A model generated the notes under the pieces. The model made no database searches, was not told the DNA's origin, and was given only the letters and a program-made list of their open reading frames with translations. The translations under genes and the position numbers were made by a program. From Nostoc sp. 'Peltigera membranacea cyanobiont' N6 (GTDB taxonomy: Bacteria > Cyanobacteriota > Cyanobacteriia > Cyanobacteriales > Nostocaceae): a DNA stretch of 64,000 nt. Below, piece by piece: positions 7,852-17,641 of the stretch; within the stretch, counting starts at the first letter, position 1; each line of letters opens with the position of its first letter. The stretch covers positions 3,100,001 through 3,164,000 of the forward strand of contig NZ_CP026681.1 in NCBI RefSeq assembly GCF_002949735.1. Direction: 5' to 3'.

Positions 7852-10800
7852 ATGACATCATCTAACCCTTTAATTAGCGTAACTATGACTACCTATAACC
7901 ATGAAAAATATATAGGTGAAGCCGTAGAAAGTGTTCTAAACCAAACATATAAAAATTTGGAATTAATTATTGTTAATGATGGTTCTAACGATAAAACTGA
8001 TGAAATTATAAGAAAATTTCGAGATGAGCGTATAACTTATATTTATCAAGAAAATCAAGGTACAAGTAGTGCAATCAATCGAGCTATATTAGATTCTAGA
8101 GGAAAGTATATCGCTTTTATGTCTGGAGATGATATTTGTTATCCTCATAGACTAGAAACAGAATATAATTATTTAGTTACATCTCAAAAGAAAGTTGTTT
8201 TTTCATGGGTAGATTTTATCGATGAAAACAGCCAGATAATAACTGATAGTCATTTTGCAGAAAACTTATTTAATCATCCTAATAGAACAAGGTCTGAAAT
8301 ACTAAGACATTTCTTTTTTCATGGTAACTATATTAATGCTGTAACTGGTTTGATATATAGAGAATTACTTTTAGACGCTGGACTATTTAACGTAGTCGCT
8401 ATTCAGCTACAAGACTTTGAAATGTGGCTTAAATTAATTAAACAGCATGAAATACATATTTTACCTGACCAGCTAATTAAATATAGGATTAGAAGTCTAG
8501 GAGAAAACTTGAGTCATCCATCTAACTTTATCCGCACTGATTTTGAAGATCAGCAAATATATAGAAGGATGTTTGATGATCTTCCAAAAGAGCTTTTTAA
8601 AGCTGCATTTTCAGATAAAGTCAGAAAAGCTAAATTTAGTGATGGAATCGAGTATGAACTAGAAAAAGCATTTTTATATCTACAACATAATTCTAGTTCA
8701 GTTCAGATTATTGGTTGTGAGAAGTTGTTTGATTTATTGCAAGATAGAAATATTCTTTCTTGCTCAATATCAGAATATAATTTTACTTTGAGCGATTTAT
8801 ATCAACTGACAAATCAAATAGATTTTCTTAACAAAAAAAGACTCAGCATACTTCATAATAACTTTTTATTAAAAGAAAACCAGTTAGAAAATGCAAATCT
8901 TACATTAAGAGAGGCAAATTACGAAATCAAAAGAAATGTTGATTTTTTAGCTACTAAACCTTATTCTCTTGACTTTAAACCTGTCTTTAGTATCATATTT
9001 CCAGTTTTTAATACTCCTGAGCCGTACTTAAAACCTGCTATTGAGTCTGTATTAAATCAGATTTATCCATACTGGGAGTTATGTATTGCTGATGATGCTT
9101 CTACCGAACCTAATATTAGAAAAATATTAGAAGAGTATTCTCAGACAGACTCTCGTATCAAAGTTATCTTCAGAAATGAAAATGGTCATATTTCTCGTTC
9201 CTCTAACTCAGCTATAGAAATAGCAACAGGAGAGTTTATAGCACTTTTTGATCACGATGATTTATTAACATCAGATGCCTTATACGAAGTAGCACTGCTG
9301 CTCAATCAGCATCCAGATGCAGATATGATCTATTCAGATGAAGATAAAGTTGATGACAATAACCAATTTATTTACCCTACTGAGAAACCAGATTGGTGTC
9401 CTGATTCATTTTTGTCTCGAATGTACACTTGCCATCTTGGTGTTTATCGCCGATCGCTTGTTAATGAAATTGGTGGTTTTAGAGTTGGTTATGAAGGAAG
9501 CCAAGATTACGATTTGGTTTTGAGATTGACAGAGAAAACAGATAAAATATTTCACATACCTAAAATACTATATCATTGGCGTCTTCACGCTGGTTCTACA
9601 TCTGCTTCTACAACTGCAAAATCTTATGCCTATGAAGCAGGATTTAAAGCTTTGACAGATGCGCTTTCTAGAAGAGGCGAAAAAGGCAAAATTTTACCAG
9701 ACTCTAACATTCCTGGACATTACCATGTTCGTTATGAAATAGACTGTTATAAACTAGTTAGTATTATCATTATTGCAAGAGACTTTGGCTACATATTTAA
9801 CCAATGTCTAGAATCAATTTTTGCAGAGACATTATATCCTAACTATGAAGTAATTGTCATAGATAATGGTAGTATAAAATGTGATTCAGAAAAAATTATT
9901 GAGAAGTGGCAAGTTCAACAGCCCAATCGATTTAAGTATTACTCTCATAATATTCCCTTCAATTACTCAAAACTGAATAATTATGCTGTTACAAAAGCGC
10001 AAGGTGATTATTTATTATTTCTGAGTAGTGACATTCAAGTTATTCAAGGGGATTGGCTCAATGTAATGGTTGAGCAAGTCCAAAGAGAGGGGATTGGTGC
10101 CGTTAGTGGATTTTTAGTTGATTCTAACAGTTCTATTCAACACGTAGGATTAGCACTGGGTTTAGGCAAAATTGCTAGTCATATATATAAAGGACTTACT
10201 AAAATAGACGAATACGAAACTTTAGCTAATATAGCATTGATTAAGAACGTCTCAGTCGTGACAGAAGATTGTTTAATGTGTCGTAGAGATGTGTTTGAAA
10301 GTATTAATGGATTTGATGAAACATTACCTATTTTATACAACGATGTAGATTTGTGTTTAAGATTGATAGGGAAAGGCTATAAAAATATCTATCTTCCCCA
10401 TGTCAAGCTTATTTACCAAAAATTAAGCAGTTTGAAAGTTCAACTTAGCATGGAAGAACGCTTAAAAGTTGAGGAGATAGCAGTTAATTTAATGCAAGAA
10501 AAGTGGGGCAAAATTCTTGAATATGATCCTTGTTTCAGTCCTCACTTAATTAGAAGTTTAAACTATAATATTCAAACAGAAAACAAGAGAATAAGACAAC
10601 ATCATAGTCAAGAAAGGGAACTTCATAAACCTCTTGTTAGTATTTGTATTCCTACTTACAATGGTGAAATATTTATTGCAGAAGCTATTAATAGTGTTTT
10701 ATGCCAAACCTATCCAAATATAGAAATTATCTTATCTGATGACAATTCTACTGATAGAACAGTTGAGATTGCTGAATCATTTAACCAAAAATTATCCTTT

Positions 10801-13620
10801 GATTTTTCAATTCTTGAGCATAGCCAATATGGACTAGCTCAAAATTGGAACTTTTGTATTTCTCAAGCTAAAGGTAAATATATAAAATTTTTATTTCAAG
10901 ATGATTTACTAGAGCCAACTGCTATTGAAGAAATGGTTAATTTGGCTGAACAAGATGAAGAGATAGGTTTGGTTTTTTCACCGCGAACACTCTTCACAAA
11001 TACTGGTCATACTGTTTATGATTCAAACTTTTTAATGCATCATGAAGCTAAAGATGTACACAAAGCTTGGTCAACATTAAAGCCAATTCAATCAGGACAG
11101 CAACTTTTGCTAGATCCAAATATACTTGATAGTCCAATTAATAAAATTGGAGAGCCAAGCACAGTCCTCATTAGAAAAGACGTTTTTGAAAAAGTAGGAT
11201 TATTTAATCCTGAGTTTTGCCAACTTGTAGATTTAGAAATGTGGCTCAGAATTATGAGCCAATATAAAGTTGGTTTTGCTGATCAAGTTTTATCTCATTT
11301 TAGGATACATCCAGAACAACAAACTCGTCGAAATACTGCTTTAAAGGATGCTATTTTCTTAGATTACCAAAAACTGTTTCAGACAATTTATAGTGATACA
11401 CGATATCCTGAAGCCACGAGACAACAAGCTCTTTATAGATACGCAGCTTTGAGCGAACAAAATGCAGAATTGCATCAGTTGCGAAAAAAAATAGCAGAAG
11501 AATGTCTGAATATTTCAGATGAGCAGATAACAGATATGTATGTGGGTCTGCTAGGTAAAACACATAAGATGTTAGTGAATAGTAGCATCAAGTATGAAAG
11601 TCTGACTGATGAAGAACAGATTTTTGTTAATGATATCGTTAAAAGTATATCTCAAGGTTTTGATCAGCCAAAAGCAATTCAGAATTTACTAGCAGCTATG
11701 CTATATTACCGTGCTGACCAGTTACCATTACAGCATGATCTATCTCGCATACCTAGTTGGTTAATTAATGACTATTTACAATTCCTATTTTCTTCACCAG
11801 TCCACTTTCAAGAACCAGGTGATGCAGATAATTACTATTACTATATGCAAGGGTGGATTGATTACTTGCACACATCGATATTACAAAATTCTGACCCTCA
11901 GTTGTGGGATAAAATAGTTAATAATTTTGTGTCTATTGCTAATTTTATTCCACTATATTTTAATGAGCATAATCTTAAAGATATCTATAGTAAACGTGGA
12001 GAAATTATAGAATTTTTACTAAAAGTTAAAGGTTATGAGGTTGATTACGACTTTGCTGATAGACCTATAAGCAGAAAAAAAATTCGCTTGGGTGTTCTAG
12101 CAGCACATTTTCTACCTGGTTCTGAAACATTTGCTTATCTTCCTATTTATGAGTATATCAGTAGAGATTTTGAAGTAATTTTGTACTCTCTTAATCAAAC
12201 TGGTCATCAACTAGAGCAATATTGCCAAAGCTGTGCAAACTCCTTTAAACTCCTACCACAAGATTTAGTAGGACAGGTAAATATTATTCGTGCTGATGAT
12301 CTTGATATATTATTCATTGCTACCAATGTGACGGCAGTAACCAATCAAATCTGCTTTTTATCAATGCATCGGTTAGCTAGAATACAAGTCACAAGTGGCG
12401 GTTCTGTGGTGACAACGGGAATGCGGCATATAGATTATTACATTTCTGGTACGCTAACCGATCCATCTGCAACGGCAGAACAGCAATATCAAGAAAAGTT
12501 GGTGAAATTGCAAGAAACTGCTCATTGCTTTAGTTATGGTAATGAAGAAGAAAATGTAACTGTCAAAGTTGATCGAGAAAGTTTGGGTATATCTGAAGAA
12601 ACAGTTATTTTTATCTCTGGTGCTAACTTCTTTAAAATCATCCCTGAACTAATTAATACGTGGGCAAAAATCATTTCTGAAGTTCCCAGTTCGGTTTTAG
12701 TGCTTCTGCCATTTGGCCCGAATTGGTCAAATAGTTATCCTAAAAAAGCTTTTGTTAATCACTTAAATAAAGTATTTTCAAAGTATGGAATACCAGCAGA
12801 CCAACTGATAGTCTTAGATCCTCAGCCAGTGCCAAACCGCGAAGAAGTTAAAGAATACTTCAAAATTGCCGATGTTTATCTAGATTCTTTTCCGTTTGCT
12901 GGAACAACTTCTTTGATAGAACCACTACAGGTTAATTTACCAGTAATTGCTAGACGGGGAACTAGTTTTCGCTCTGCAATGGGGGCTGCAATGGTGCAAG
13001 CATTAGATGTACCTGATTTAGTTGCAGATAGTGAAGATTCTTATATACATTTAGCGATCGCACTTGGCAATAACCCTAAATTACGCCAACAAAAGAGCGC
13101 CCAAATCAAGGAAAAAATGCAAGGTAATCCTAGTTTTCTAGATAGTCGCTCTTACTCAGCTAAAATAGGTAGCCTATTCCAAGAACTATTTAGTAAATAT
13201 CTTGCAGATACTCTGAGTCAAAATTTCCGCTTAGGAGATATTAACCTAGTTATTTTCCCAGACTGGTTACAGCCAGAAGACTTACTATATCAAGATTTAG
13301 CAAGTGTCATTTCTACTCTCACTACTCACCCAGATAAAAGTCGCTTAACTCTGCTGATAGATACTCAAAATATTTCTGAAGAAGAAGCCGATATGCTTTT
13401 ATCGTCTTTGACCATGAATTTGCTCATGGAAGATGATGTAGATATAACTGAGGGACCAGAAATTTCTTTGCTAGGTAAGATGAGTGATGCACAATGGAAA
13501 ACTCTTTTGCCTAGAATTAATACTCGAATTGCTTTAGCAACAGATAATCAATCTGCGATCGCCCAAGCAAAAGCAGAAAATCTTCCATCCTGCGATGTAG
13601 ATAACTTGATCGCAAAATAA
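7852..13620 (+). CDS. Giant multi-domain glycosyltransferase (four GT2 domains plus GT41/SPINDLY-like domain)
   Basis: A 1922-residue polypeptide that appears to combine five transferase units. GT2-type starts are at about residues 7 (LISVTMTTYNHE), 377 (FSIIFPVFNTPEP), 635 (VSIIIIARDFGYI) and 926 (VSICIPTYNGE). Acidic metal-site motifs are visible as SGDDICYP, FDHDDLLT, SSDIQV and FQDDLLEP. From about 1407 a GT41 (O-GlcNAc transferase-like) domain follows, with IRLGVLAAHFLPGSETFAYL, DSFPFAGTTSLIEPL near 1678 and a C-terminal extension. ATG 7852 is preceded by GGAGG at 7838-7842, better than the in-frame TTG at 7786. No signal peptide or membrane segment is visible, so it should act in the cytoplasm, probably assembling a complex surface or protein-linked glycan. 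Composition is strongly AT-rich. Confidence 0.9.
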   Translation: MTSSNPLISVTMTTYNHEKYIGEAVESVLNQTYKNLELIIVNDGSNDKTDEIIRKFRDERITYIYQENQGTSSAINRAILDSRGKYIAFMSGDDICYPHRLETEYNYLVTSQKKVVFSWVDFIDENSQIITDSHFAENLFNHPNRTRSEILRHFFFHGNYINAVTGLIYRELLLDAGLFNVVAIQLQDFEMWLKLIKQHEIHILPDQLIKYRIRSLGENLSHPSNFIRTDFEDQQIYRRMFDDLPKELFKAAFSDKVRKAKFSDGIEYELEKAFLYLQHNSSSVQIIGCEKLFDLLQDRNILSCSISEYNFTLSDLYQLTNQIDFLNKKRLSILHNNFLLKENQLENANLTLREANYEIKRNVDFLATKPYSLDFKPVFSIIFPVFNTPEPYLKPAIESVLNQIYPYWELCIADDASTEPNIRKILEEYSQTDSRIKVIFRNENGHISRSSNSAIEIATGEFIALFDHDDLLTSDALYEVALLLNQHPDADMIYSDEDKVDDNNQFIYPTEKPDWCPDSFLSRMYTCHLGVYRRSLVNEIGGFRVGYEGSQDYDLVLRLTEKTDKIFHIPKILYHWRLHAGSTSASTTAKSYAYEAGFKALTDALSRRGEKGKILPDSNIPGHYHVRYEIDCYKLVSIIIIARDFGYIFNQCLESIFAETLYPNYEVIVIDNGSIKCDSEKIIEKWQVQQPNRFKYYSHNIPFNYSKLNNYAVTKAQGDYLLFLSSDIQVIQGDWLNVMVEQVQREGIGAVSGFLVDSNSSIQHVGLALGLGKIASHIYKGLTKIDEYETLANIALIKNVSVVTEDCLMCRRDVFESINGFDETLPILYNDVDLCLRLIGKGYKNIYLPHVKLIYQKLSSLKVQLSMEERLKVEEIAVNLMQEKWGKILEYDPCFSPHLIRSLNYNIQTENKRIRQHHSQERELHKPLVSICIPTYNGEIFIAEAINSVLCQTYPNIEIILSDDNSTDRTVEIAESFNQKLSFDFSILEHSQYGLAQNWNFCISQAKGKYIKFLFQDDLLEPTAIEEMVNLAEQDEEIGLVFSPRTLFTNTGHTVYDSNFLMHHEAKDVHKAWSTLKPIQSGQQLLLDPNILDSPINKIGEPSTVLIRKDVFEKVGLFNPEFCQLVDLEMWLRIMSQYKVGFADQVLSHFRIHPEQQTRRNTALKDAIFLDYQKLFQTIYSDTRYPEATRQQALYRYAALSEQNAELHQLRKKIAEECLNISDEQITDMYVGLLGKTHKMLVNSSIKYESLTDEEQIFVNDIVKSISQGFDQPKAIQNLLAAMLYYRADQLPLQHDLSRIPSWLINDYLQFLFSSPVHFQEPGDADNYYYYMQGWIDYLHTSILQNSDPQLWDKIVNNFVSIANFIPLYFNEHNLKDIYSKRGEIIEFLLKVKGYEVDYDFADRPISRKKIRLGVLAAHFLPGSETFAYLPIYEYISRDFEVILYSLNQTGHQLEQYCQSCANSFKLLPQDLVGQVNIIRADDLDILFIATNVTAVTNQICFLSMHRLARIQVTSGGSVVTTGMRHIDYYISGTLTDPSATAEQQYQEKLVKLQETAHCFSYGNEEENVTVKVDRESLGISEETVIFISGANFFKIIPELINTWAKIISEVPSSVLVLLPFGPNWSNSYPKKAFVNHLNKVFSKYGIPADQLIVLDPQPVPNREEVKEYFKIADVYLDSFPFAGTTSLIEPLQVNLPVIARRGTSFRSAMGAAMVQALDVPDLVADSEDSYIHLAIALGNNPKLRQQKSAQIKEKMQGNPSFLDSRSYSAKIGSLFQELFSKYLADTLSQNFRLGDINLVIFPDWLQPEDLLYQDLASVISTLTTHPDKSRLTLLIDTQNISEEEADMLLSSLTMNLLMEDDVDITEGPEISLLGKMSDAQWKTLLPRINTRIALATDNQSAIAQAKAENLPSCDVDNLIAK

Positions 13621-13725
13621 GTTTGTAGTAAGCACTTCAGTGCTTAAATTTATTATTTCAGAGGAGAGGACTAAAGTCCTCACTACGAACTTTTGAATTG
13701 TTTGTAGTAAGCAGTTTAGTGCTTA
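13621..13725. repeat. Cluster of three REP-like palindromes upstream of RAYT gene
   Basis: Three copies of a hairpin unit with a conserved GTTTGTAGTAAG-like head: 13621-13646 (stem around AAGCACT/AGTGCTT), 13666-13690 in opposite orientation (GAGGACT/AGTCCTC), and 13700-13725. The stems vary in sequence but keep complementarity. They directly precede a REP-associated tyrosine transposase. Confidence 0.85.
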
Positions 13726-13732
13726 AAAATAC

Positions 13733-14365
13733 ATGTATGAATATCGCAAACTCACAACAGAACAAAAAGCTGAACTAGTTAAATATCGCTTAAGCCAGGG
13801 TTATCCACCCCACTCTCCACCACATCCTGTGCAAGATAAGCAATTTTATTTATTAACAGCAGCTTGTTACGAGCATCAGTGTTACATACACACTGAATCT
13901 CGTCGTCAGCAATTGCTAGATATGATTTTTGATAGGTTTGGTGTGAGTGGAAATGAAGAGACGAGCGCTGAAGCGCTCACTACAAACTTAAGAATATGTG
14001 CTTGGGTTGTTTTGCCTAATCACTATCATCTACTGGTTTACGTGGAAAATTTTGATGTATTAGGTGACTTGTTTAGTAGAATACATGGTGCGGTTTCTCG
14101 CCAGTGGAATATAGAAGATGATGTAACTAAGAGAAAAATTTGGTATCGTTGGAGCGATCGCGCTATTCGTTCGGAAAGACATTACTATACCACTGTTAAC
14201 TATATTCATTACAACCCAGTTAAACATGGTTTAGTCAAATCTCCTTACGACTGGGTTGAAAGTAGTGTTCACTGGTATTTACAAGCTTGGGGACGGCAAT
14301 GGCTGCGTGATTGTTGGACTCAGTATCCAGTACAAGATTATGGTAAAGACTGGGATAATTTTTAA
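13733..14365 (+). CDS. REP-associated tyrosine transposase (RAYT, Y1/HUH type)
   Basis: Single-strand-specific transposase of the IS200/IS605-related RAYT group, thought to move or maintain REP palindromes. Seen: the HUH-type motif in VVLPNHYHLLVYVE (metal-binding histidines), and the helix with candidate catalytic tyrosine in YYTTVNYIHYNPVKHGLV. At 210 residues it has normal length. It is framed by REP-like palindromes on both sides (three upstream, three downstream), as is typical of these genes. A further REP-like palindrome, 13963-13978, lies inside the frame and is translated as part of an insert (NEETSAEALTTNLR). Whether the protein remains active with this insert is unknown. Confidence 0.9.
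   Translation: MYEYRKLTTEQKAELVKYRLSQGYPPHSPPHPVQDKQFYLLTAACYEHQCYIHTESRRQQLLDMIFDRFGVSGNEETSAEALTTNLRICAWVVLPNHYHLLVYVENFDVLGDLFSRIHGAVSRQWNIEDDVTKRKIWYRWSDRAIRSERHYYTTVNYIHYNPVKHGLVKSPYDWVESSVHWYLQAWGRQWLRDCWTQYPVQDYGKDWDNF
13963..13987. repeat. REP-like palindrome inside the RAYT coding sequence
   Basis: A perfect 7-bp stem GAGCGCT/AGCGCTC with a 2-base loop, followed by CACTACAAAC, the same tail as the flanking REP units. It keeps the reading frame open. Confidence 0.8.
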
Positions 14366-14366
14366 T

Positions 14367-14481
14367 GTTCGTAGTAAGGACTTTAGTCCTTATTTTATAA
14401 GCACTGAAGTGCTTACTACAAACTTTTCATTACTAGCTCTTCTTGATATTTTATTTGAGGGTTAAAACCCTCACTACGAGC
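14367..14481. repeat. Cluster of three REP-like palindromes downstream of RAYT gene
   Basis: Units at 14367-14391 (AAGGACT/AGTCCTT), 14399-14423 (AAGCACT/AGTGCTT-type stem with ACTACAAAC tail) and 14457-14481 (GAGGGTT/AACCCTC with ACTACGAGC tail). They belong to the same family as the upstream set, with the second and third inverted relative to the first. The last one abuts the stop codon of the convergent SPINDLY-type gene and may also serve as a terminator. Confidence 0.85.
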
Positions 14482-16701
14482 TTATTTTTCCTCAATATAC
14501 TTCTGCCACATCTGCTCGTAAGCCTTCTCCATCTCACGGGTAAATTGCTTGCCATTCCACAACGGGGCTGTTTGCCGCGATGCTTTCAGCTTCAAAACCA
14601 CCTGCTGACGTAAAGCCTCATCTTTCCCCAAGCGCACTCCCCATTCTATATACTCTTCATCTGTCCAGGCAATGCCTTCTGTGATACCCGCATTCATCAT
14701 CATGGTGTAACTGTTACGCGCTGCAAATTGTTCGCCGACTCGCGTCACCAAGGGGATACCCATCCACAATGTTTCTAGGGTTGTTGTCGCTCCGTTGTAG
14801 GGAAATGTATCTAATACAATATCAGCAATGCCTAAATTAGCACGATGAACTGCCTCTGAATGAACTTGTGGTAAAAATCGTAACCGAGAACAATCTACAC
14901 CTTCTTCTTCGGCAATTTGGTAAAAGAAGTGTTTAATTGTTTCCTCTTCAGCAAGCCCTTTAATCAAAAAGTAGCTGTTAGGTACTTGTTTAATAATTTG
15001 CATTTGCCACCTTGTCGTTTCTGGATGGCGTTTATATCCTCTTTGGGCGCTGAGATATACAACAGCATCCATAGGGATATCCAAGTCATCGCGGCGAAGA
15101 GTCGGTACACCAACTTCAAAACCATCTACTGCTATGTAAGTTTGAGGTAATCGCCAAATTTTTTCTGTATAATAATTTTGGGCATCATCTGGCAGTACAT
15201 AAGGATCTGCGATAAAGTAATCAATTGCAGGTATACCCGATGCATCCCACCCCAGCCAAGTAACTTGAATTGGGGCTGGCTTGAGTGCCATCACTTCACT
15301 AGTAATATCTAGAGTGATGCTATCAAGGTCAATTAAAATATCAATTTTATCTTGATATATCTGGTCAGCAATTTCTAGACCATTCATACCTAATTGACGA
15401 GCTTTTCCCGCCTGACTTAAATACCATTCTTGGATATAGTCATTGACTAATGTGTAGTTAATAAAATAAGTATGAATATCAAATTTATCTCGATCGTGAT
15501 GTTGAAATAACCAACGAGCTAACCAACCAACAGAATGATTCCTTAGTGCGTAAGATACATAACCAATTTTTAATTTCTTAGTAGGGGAAGATAAATTTCG
15601 ATTGTTGATAGTTTTGTGGCAATAGTTTTTTCCTTCGGATTGGGCGAGAGCTTGAATATAAAAGTTAAAAATATCAGCTACTTTATTATGAATAGCTCGG
15701 AAATCAGCAGGAGCATCTTTAATATGAGGTATGGCAAAAGATGGCGTAAGCAACCTTAATATTCTTCCTTCTTCTAAAGGAATTCGTTCAGCTTTAATAA
15801 ACTGTTGAAACACAGTTTCCAATTCTTGACAAGTTGTACATATCTCATGCCAATATCCTCCTGCTGACATTAGACCCCTTAACAGCAAATGGAGTGCAAA
15901 AATTTTATCAGCCAAAACTTCTGATAAGGAATAACACAACCTAGCGGTCTCTATTCCTTGAGAATAATTACAACTATCTTGATAAAAAGTCGCTAAGTGG
16001 CGCAAAATTTCTACATTATCTGGCTCCAATCGTAAATGCAATTCCAGTAGAGATGCTGCTAGTAAAGGCTGCCGCAAAGTATGACCAATTCTGAGAGCAG
16101 CAGGAAGCAGTATAGAGAAGCATTGGTGAGGATCAGAGAAATAAGGCAGACTAGCTTCTGTTAAATTTAGATTAATCGGATGTAAGGGAACAGTATTTAA
16201 AAATTCTTTTAAAACTTGGATTAATAATTCGGTATTGATTTCTATATCTTCTTTTGCATTTAAGATTTCAATTAATCCCCACTCATTCAAATCATCAATT
16301 TTTTCAAAGTTTTCCAATTTGATAGAAAGTATAAGAATTTTAAGTAAATTATTTATATAACTAGGATTAATTTCCCGTATATGCTCACGAATTAACCAAG
16401 CTAGAGAATATTCCGCAAGTGTTTCACGTCTTTCAGCTTCTATTTTTAAAACTTGAAATAGTTCATTTGTCCAAATTATTAACTGTTCTTCATCTGCCTC
16501 TGTCATTGGCAGCATCCAAGTCATTTGAGCCTCTGCTTCTTGCCCTTGTAATAGCAATAGTAATCCTAAACGCCAATAATAGGAAGTAGTATTTGGTTCT
16601 ATGGCAATTGCTTGCTCATATAACTTTGCTGCTTGCAAATAGTTCTCTTCAATGAAGTATTGTTCAGCCTGAACTTGCCAATTATATATATCAGTAATCA
16701 T
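14482..16701 (-). CDS. TPR/GT41 O-GlcNAc transferase (SPINDLY family)
   Basis: Predicted O-linked N-acetylglucosamine transferase of 739 residues. The N terminus carries a TPR (QYFIEENYLQAAKLYEQAIA, ITSYYWRLGLLLLLQGQ-type pattern), followed by a long helical region. The GT41 catalytic part spans about 370-735, with KIGYVSYALRNHSVGWLARW, PAPIQVTWLGWDASGIPAID, YLSAQRGYKRHPE, VLDTFPYNGATTTLETLWMG and the UDP-sugar region VTRVGEQFAARNSYTMM. It acts in the cytoplasm. The gene lies 186 bp downstream of a type IV pilin gene on the same strand. In Nostoc punctiforme an OGT-type protein (OgtA) is needed for pilin accumulation in hormogonia; whether this gene is its orthologue cannot be decided here. 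Confidence 0.88.
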   Translation of the reverse strand: MITDIYNWQVQAEQYFIEENYLQAAKLYEQAIAIEPNTTSYYWRLGLLLLLQGQEAEAQMTWMLPMTEADEEQLIIWTNELFQVLKIEAERRETLAEYSLAWLIREHIREINPSYINNLLKILILSIKLENFEKIDDLNEWGLIEILNAKEDIEINTELLIQVLKEFLNTVPLHPINLNLTEASLPYFSDPHQCFSILLPAALRIGHTLRQPLLAASLLELHLRLEPDNVEILRHLATFYQDSCNYSQGIETARLCYSLSEVLADKIFALHLLLRGLMSAGGYWHEICTTCQELETVFQQFIKAERIPLEEGRILRLLTPSFAIPHIKDAPADFRAIHNKVADIFNFYIQALAQSEGKNYCHKTINNRNLSSPTKKLKIGYVSYALRNHSVGWLARWLFQHHDRDKFDIHTYFINYTLVNDYIQEWYLSQAGKARQLGMNGLEIADQIYQDKIDILIDLDSITLDITSEVMALKPAPIQVTWLGWDASGIPAIDYFIADPYVLPDDAQNYYTEKIWRLPQTYIAVDGFEVGVPTLRRDDLDIPMDAVVYLSAQRGYKRHPETTRWQMQIIKQVPNSYFLIKGLAEEETIKHFFYQIAEEEGVDCSRLRFLPQVHSEAVHRANLGIADIVLDTFPYNGATTTLETLWMGIPLVTRVGEQFAARNSYTMMMNAGITEGIAWTDEEYIEWGVRLGKDEALRQQVVLKLKASRQTAPLWNGKQFTREMEKAYEQMWQKYIEEK

Positions 16702-16824
16702 TTGGATTTTCTTAGAAAAAGTATGAGCAATCTAATTGTGAATAAATCACAAAACTGAAATAAAGTGGATAGAAGAATCTACCCACTTGGGAAAATACGT
16801 AATTTAGCTTAATAAAAGTCGTGA

Positions 16825-16856
16825 TGGCAACTTAAGTTTTATATCAAGTGTTGCCA
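16825..16856 (-). terminator. Hairpin between pilin and SPINDLY-type genes
   Basis: Complementary arms TGGCAAC (16825-16831) and GTTGCCA (16850-16856) enclose an AT-rich loop. On the minus strand the hairpin is followed by a T-rich run (ACTTTTATT). It may end most pilin transcripts while letting some read into the downstream transferase gene. Confidence 0.45.
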
Positions 16857-16887
16857 ATGAGTAATTTTTATCTCCTAACTCATATAT

Positions 16888-17436
16888 CTACTTAGATAAG
16901 CTGCTAAAGTTGGCGGGGCAAGTAACCGCACCAGTGATGGTCGTTACATCTGCACCACTGTTAACTTTTGCTTTATCGGCTTCACACAAAGTAGCTATAG
17001 TAGTAGCTTCACCGGTACCAGATTGAGTTACCACACCCGCACCACCGATATAACTTTTGAGAGGCGCGAGAGCAACGACTGTTGCTGCTTGGTTGGTTAC
17101 TAAGGTACTACTAGCACCACCACCAGCAATTGCGTATGTGTAATTTGTGGTTTGTGTTGCAATACCAAGACCTAAGTTACCAATATCAGCTTGAGCCGCA
17201 AATGCGTTTTTTTCTAAGTAAAATGCTTGTTGGGCGCGGTTCATGGAACCTATATAGGTTTTAGCTTCTGACTGTTTGGCTTTGTTTGCTTGGTTCAAGA
17301 AAGAAGGTAGAGCGATCGCAGACAAAATACCGATGATAATAATAACAACCAACAATTCGATTAATGTAAAACCTTCTTCGTTTTTCTTTTTATTGAGAAT
17401 GTGTTGGAGAAATTTTGCTTTTAGTTCGGTTTTCAT
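16888..17436 (-). CDS. pilA: Type IV pilin-like major subunit
   Basis: Type IV pilus structural subunit, assembled from the inner membrane into a surface filament used for twitching or gliding in hormogonia. The prepilin peptidase site is seen as NEEG/FTLIELLVVIIIIGIL at residues 19-38, with the cleavage glycine, N-terminal phenylalanine and Glu5 of the mature protein. The leader is long and basic, as in other cyanobacterial pilins. The C-terminal part is Ala/Gly/Thr-rich with a cysteine pair (CEADK..., TCPANF) that could form the D-region disulfide. Start ATG is 17436. The many Thr and Ser residues are potential O-glycosylation sites for the neighbouring GT41 enzyme, which is an inference. 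Confidence 0.88.
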   Translation of the reverse strand: MKTELKAKFLQHILNKKKNEEGFTLIELLVVIIIIGILSAIALPSFLNQANKAKQSEAKTYIGSMNRAQQAFYLEKNAFAAQADIGNLGLGIATQTTNYTYAIAGGGASSTLVTNQAATVVALAPLKSYIGGAGVVTQSGTGEATTIATLCEADKAKVNSGADVTTITGAVTCPANFSSLSK

Positions 17437-17588
17437 AAGTGTTTTCCCTGGGGTAGGAAGTGCTTGTGTGTTCTAGATATAACTTACCCAACTGCGATCG
17501 CTTTCCTATCACCTTCAGAAAAAAAGTTTGGGTAGATGTGTTTACACAATCCAGAATTCTTGTATCCCAATTGACACAGATATAACTA

Positions 17589-17612
17589 AGCCCCTGGTGT
17601 TCACCAAGGGCT
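17589..17612 (-). terminator. Near-perfect hairpin downstream of Uma2 fragment
   Basis: Arms AGCCCCTGGTG and CACCAAGGGCT pair over 11 positions with one mismatch and a 2-base loop. It lies between the Uma2 fragment and the pilin promoter region and may insulate them. Confidence 0.45.
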
Positions 17613-17641
17613 AGATTCTTAATTTCATTTGTGAGAGTACT

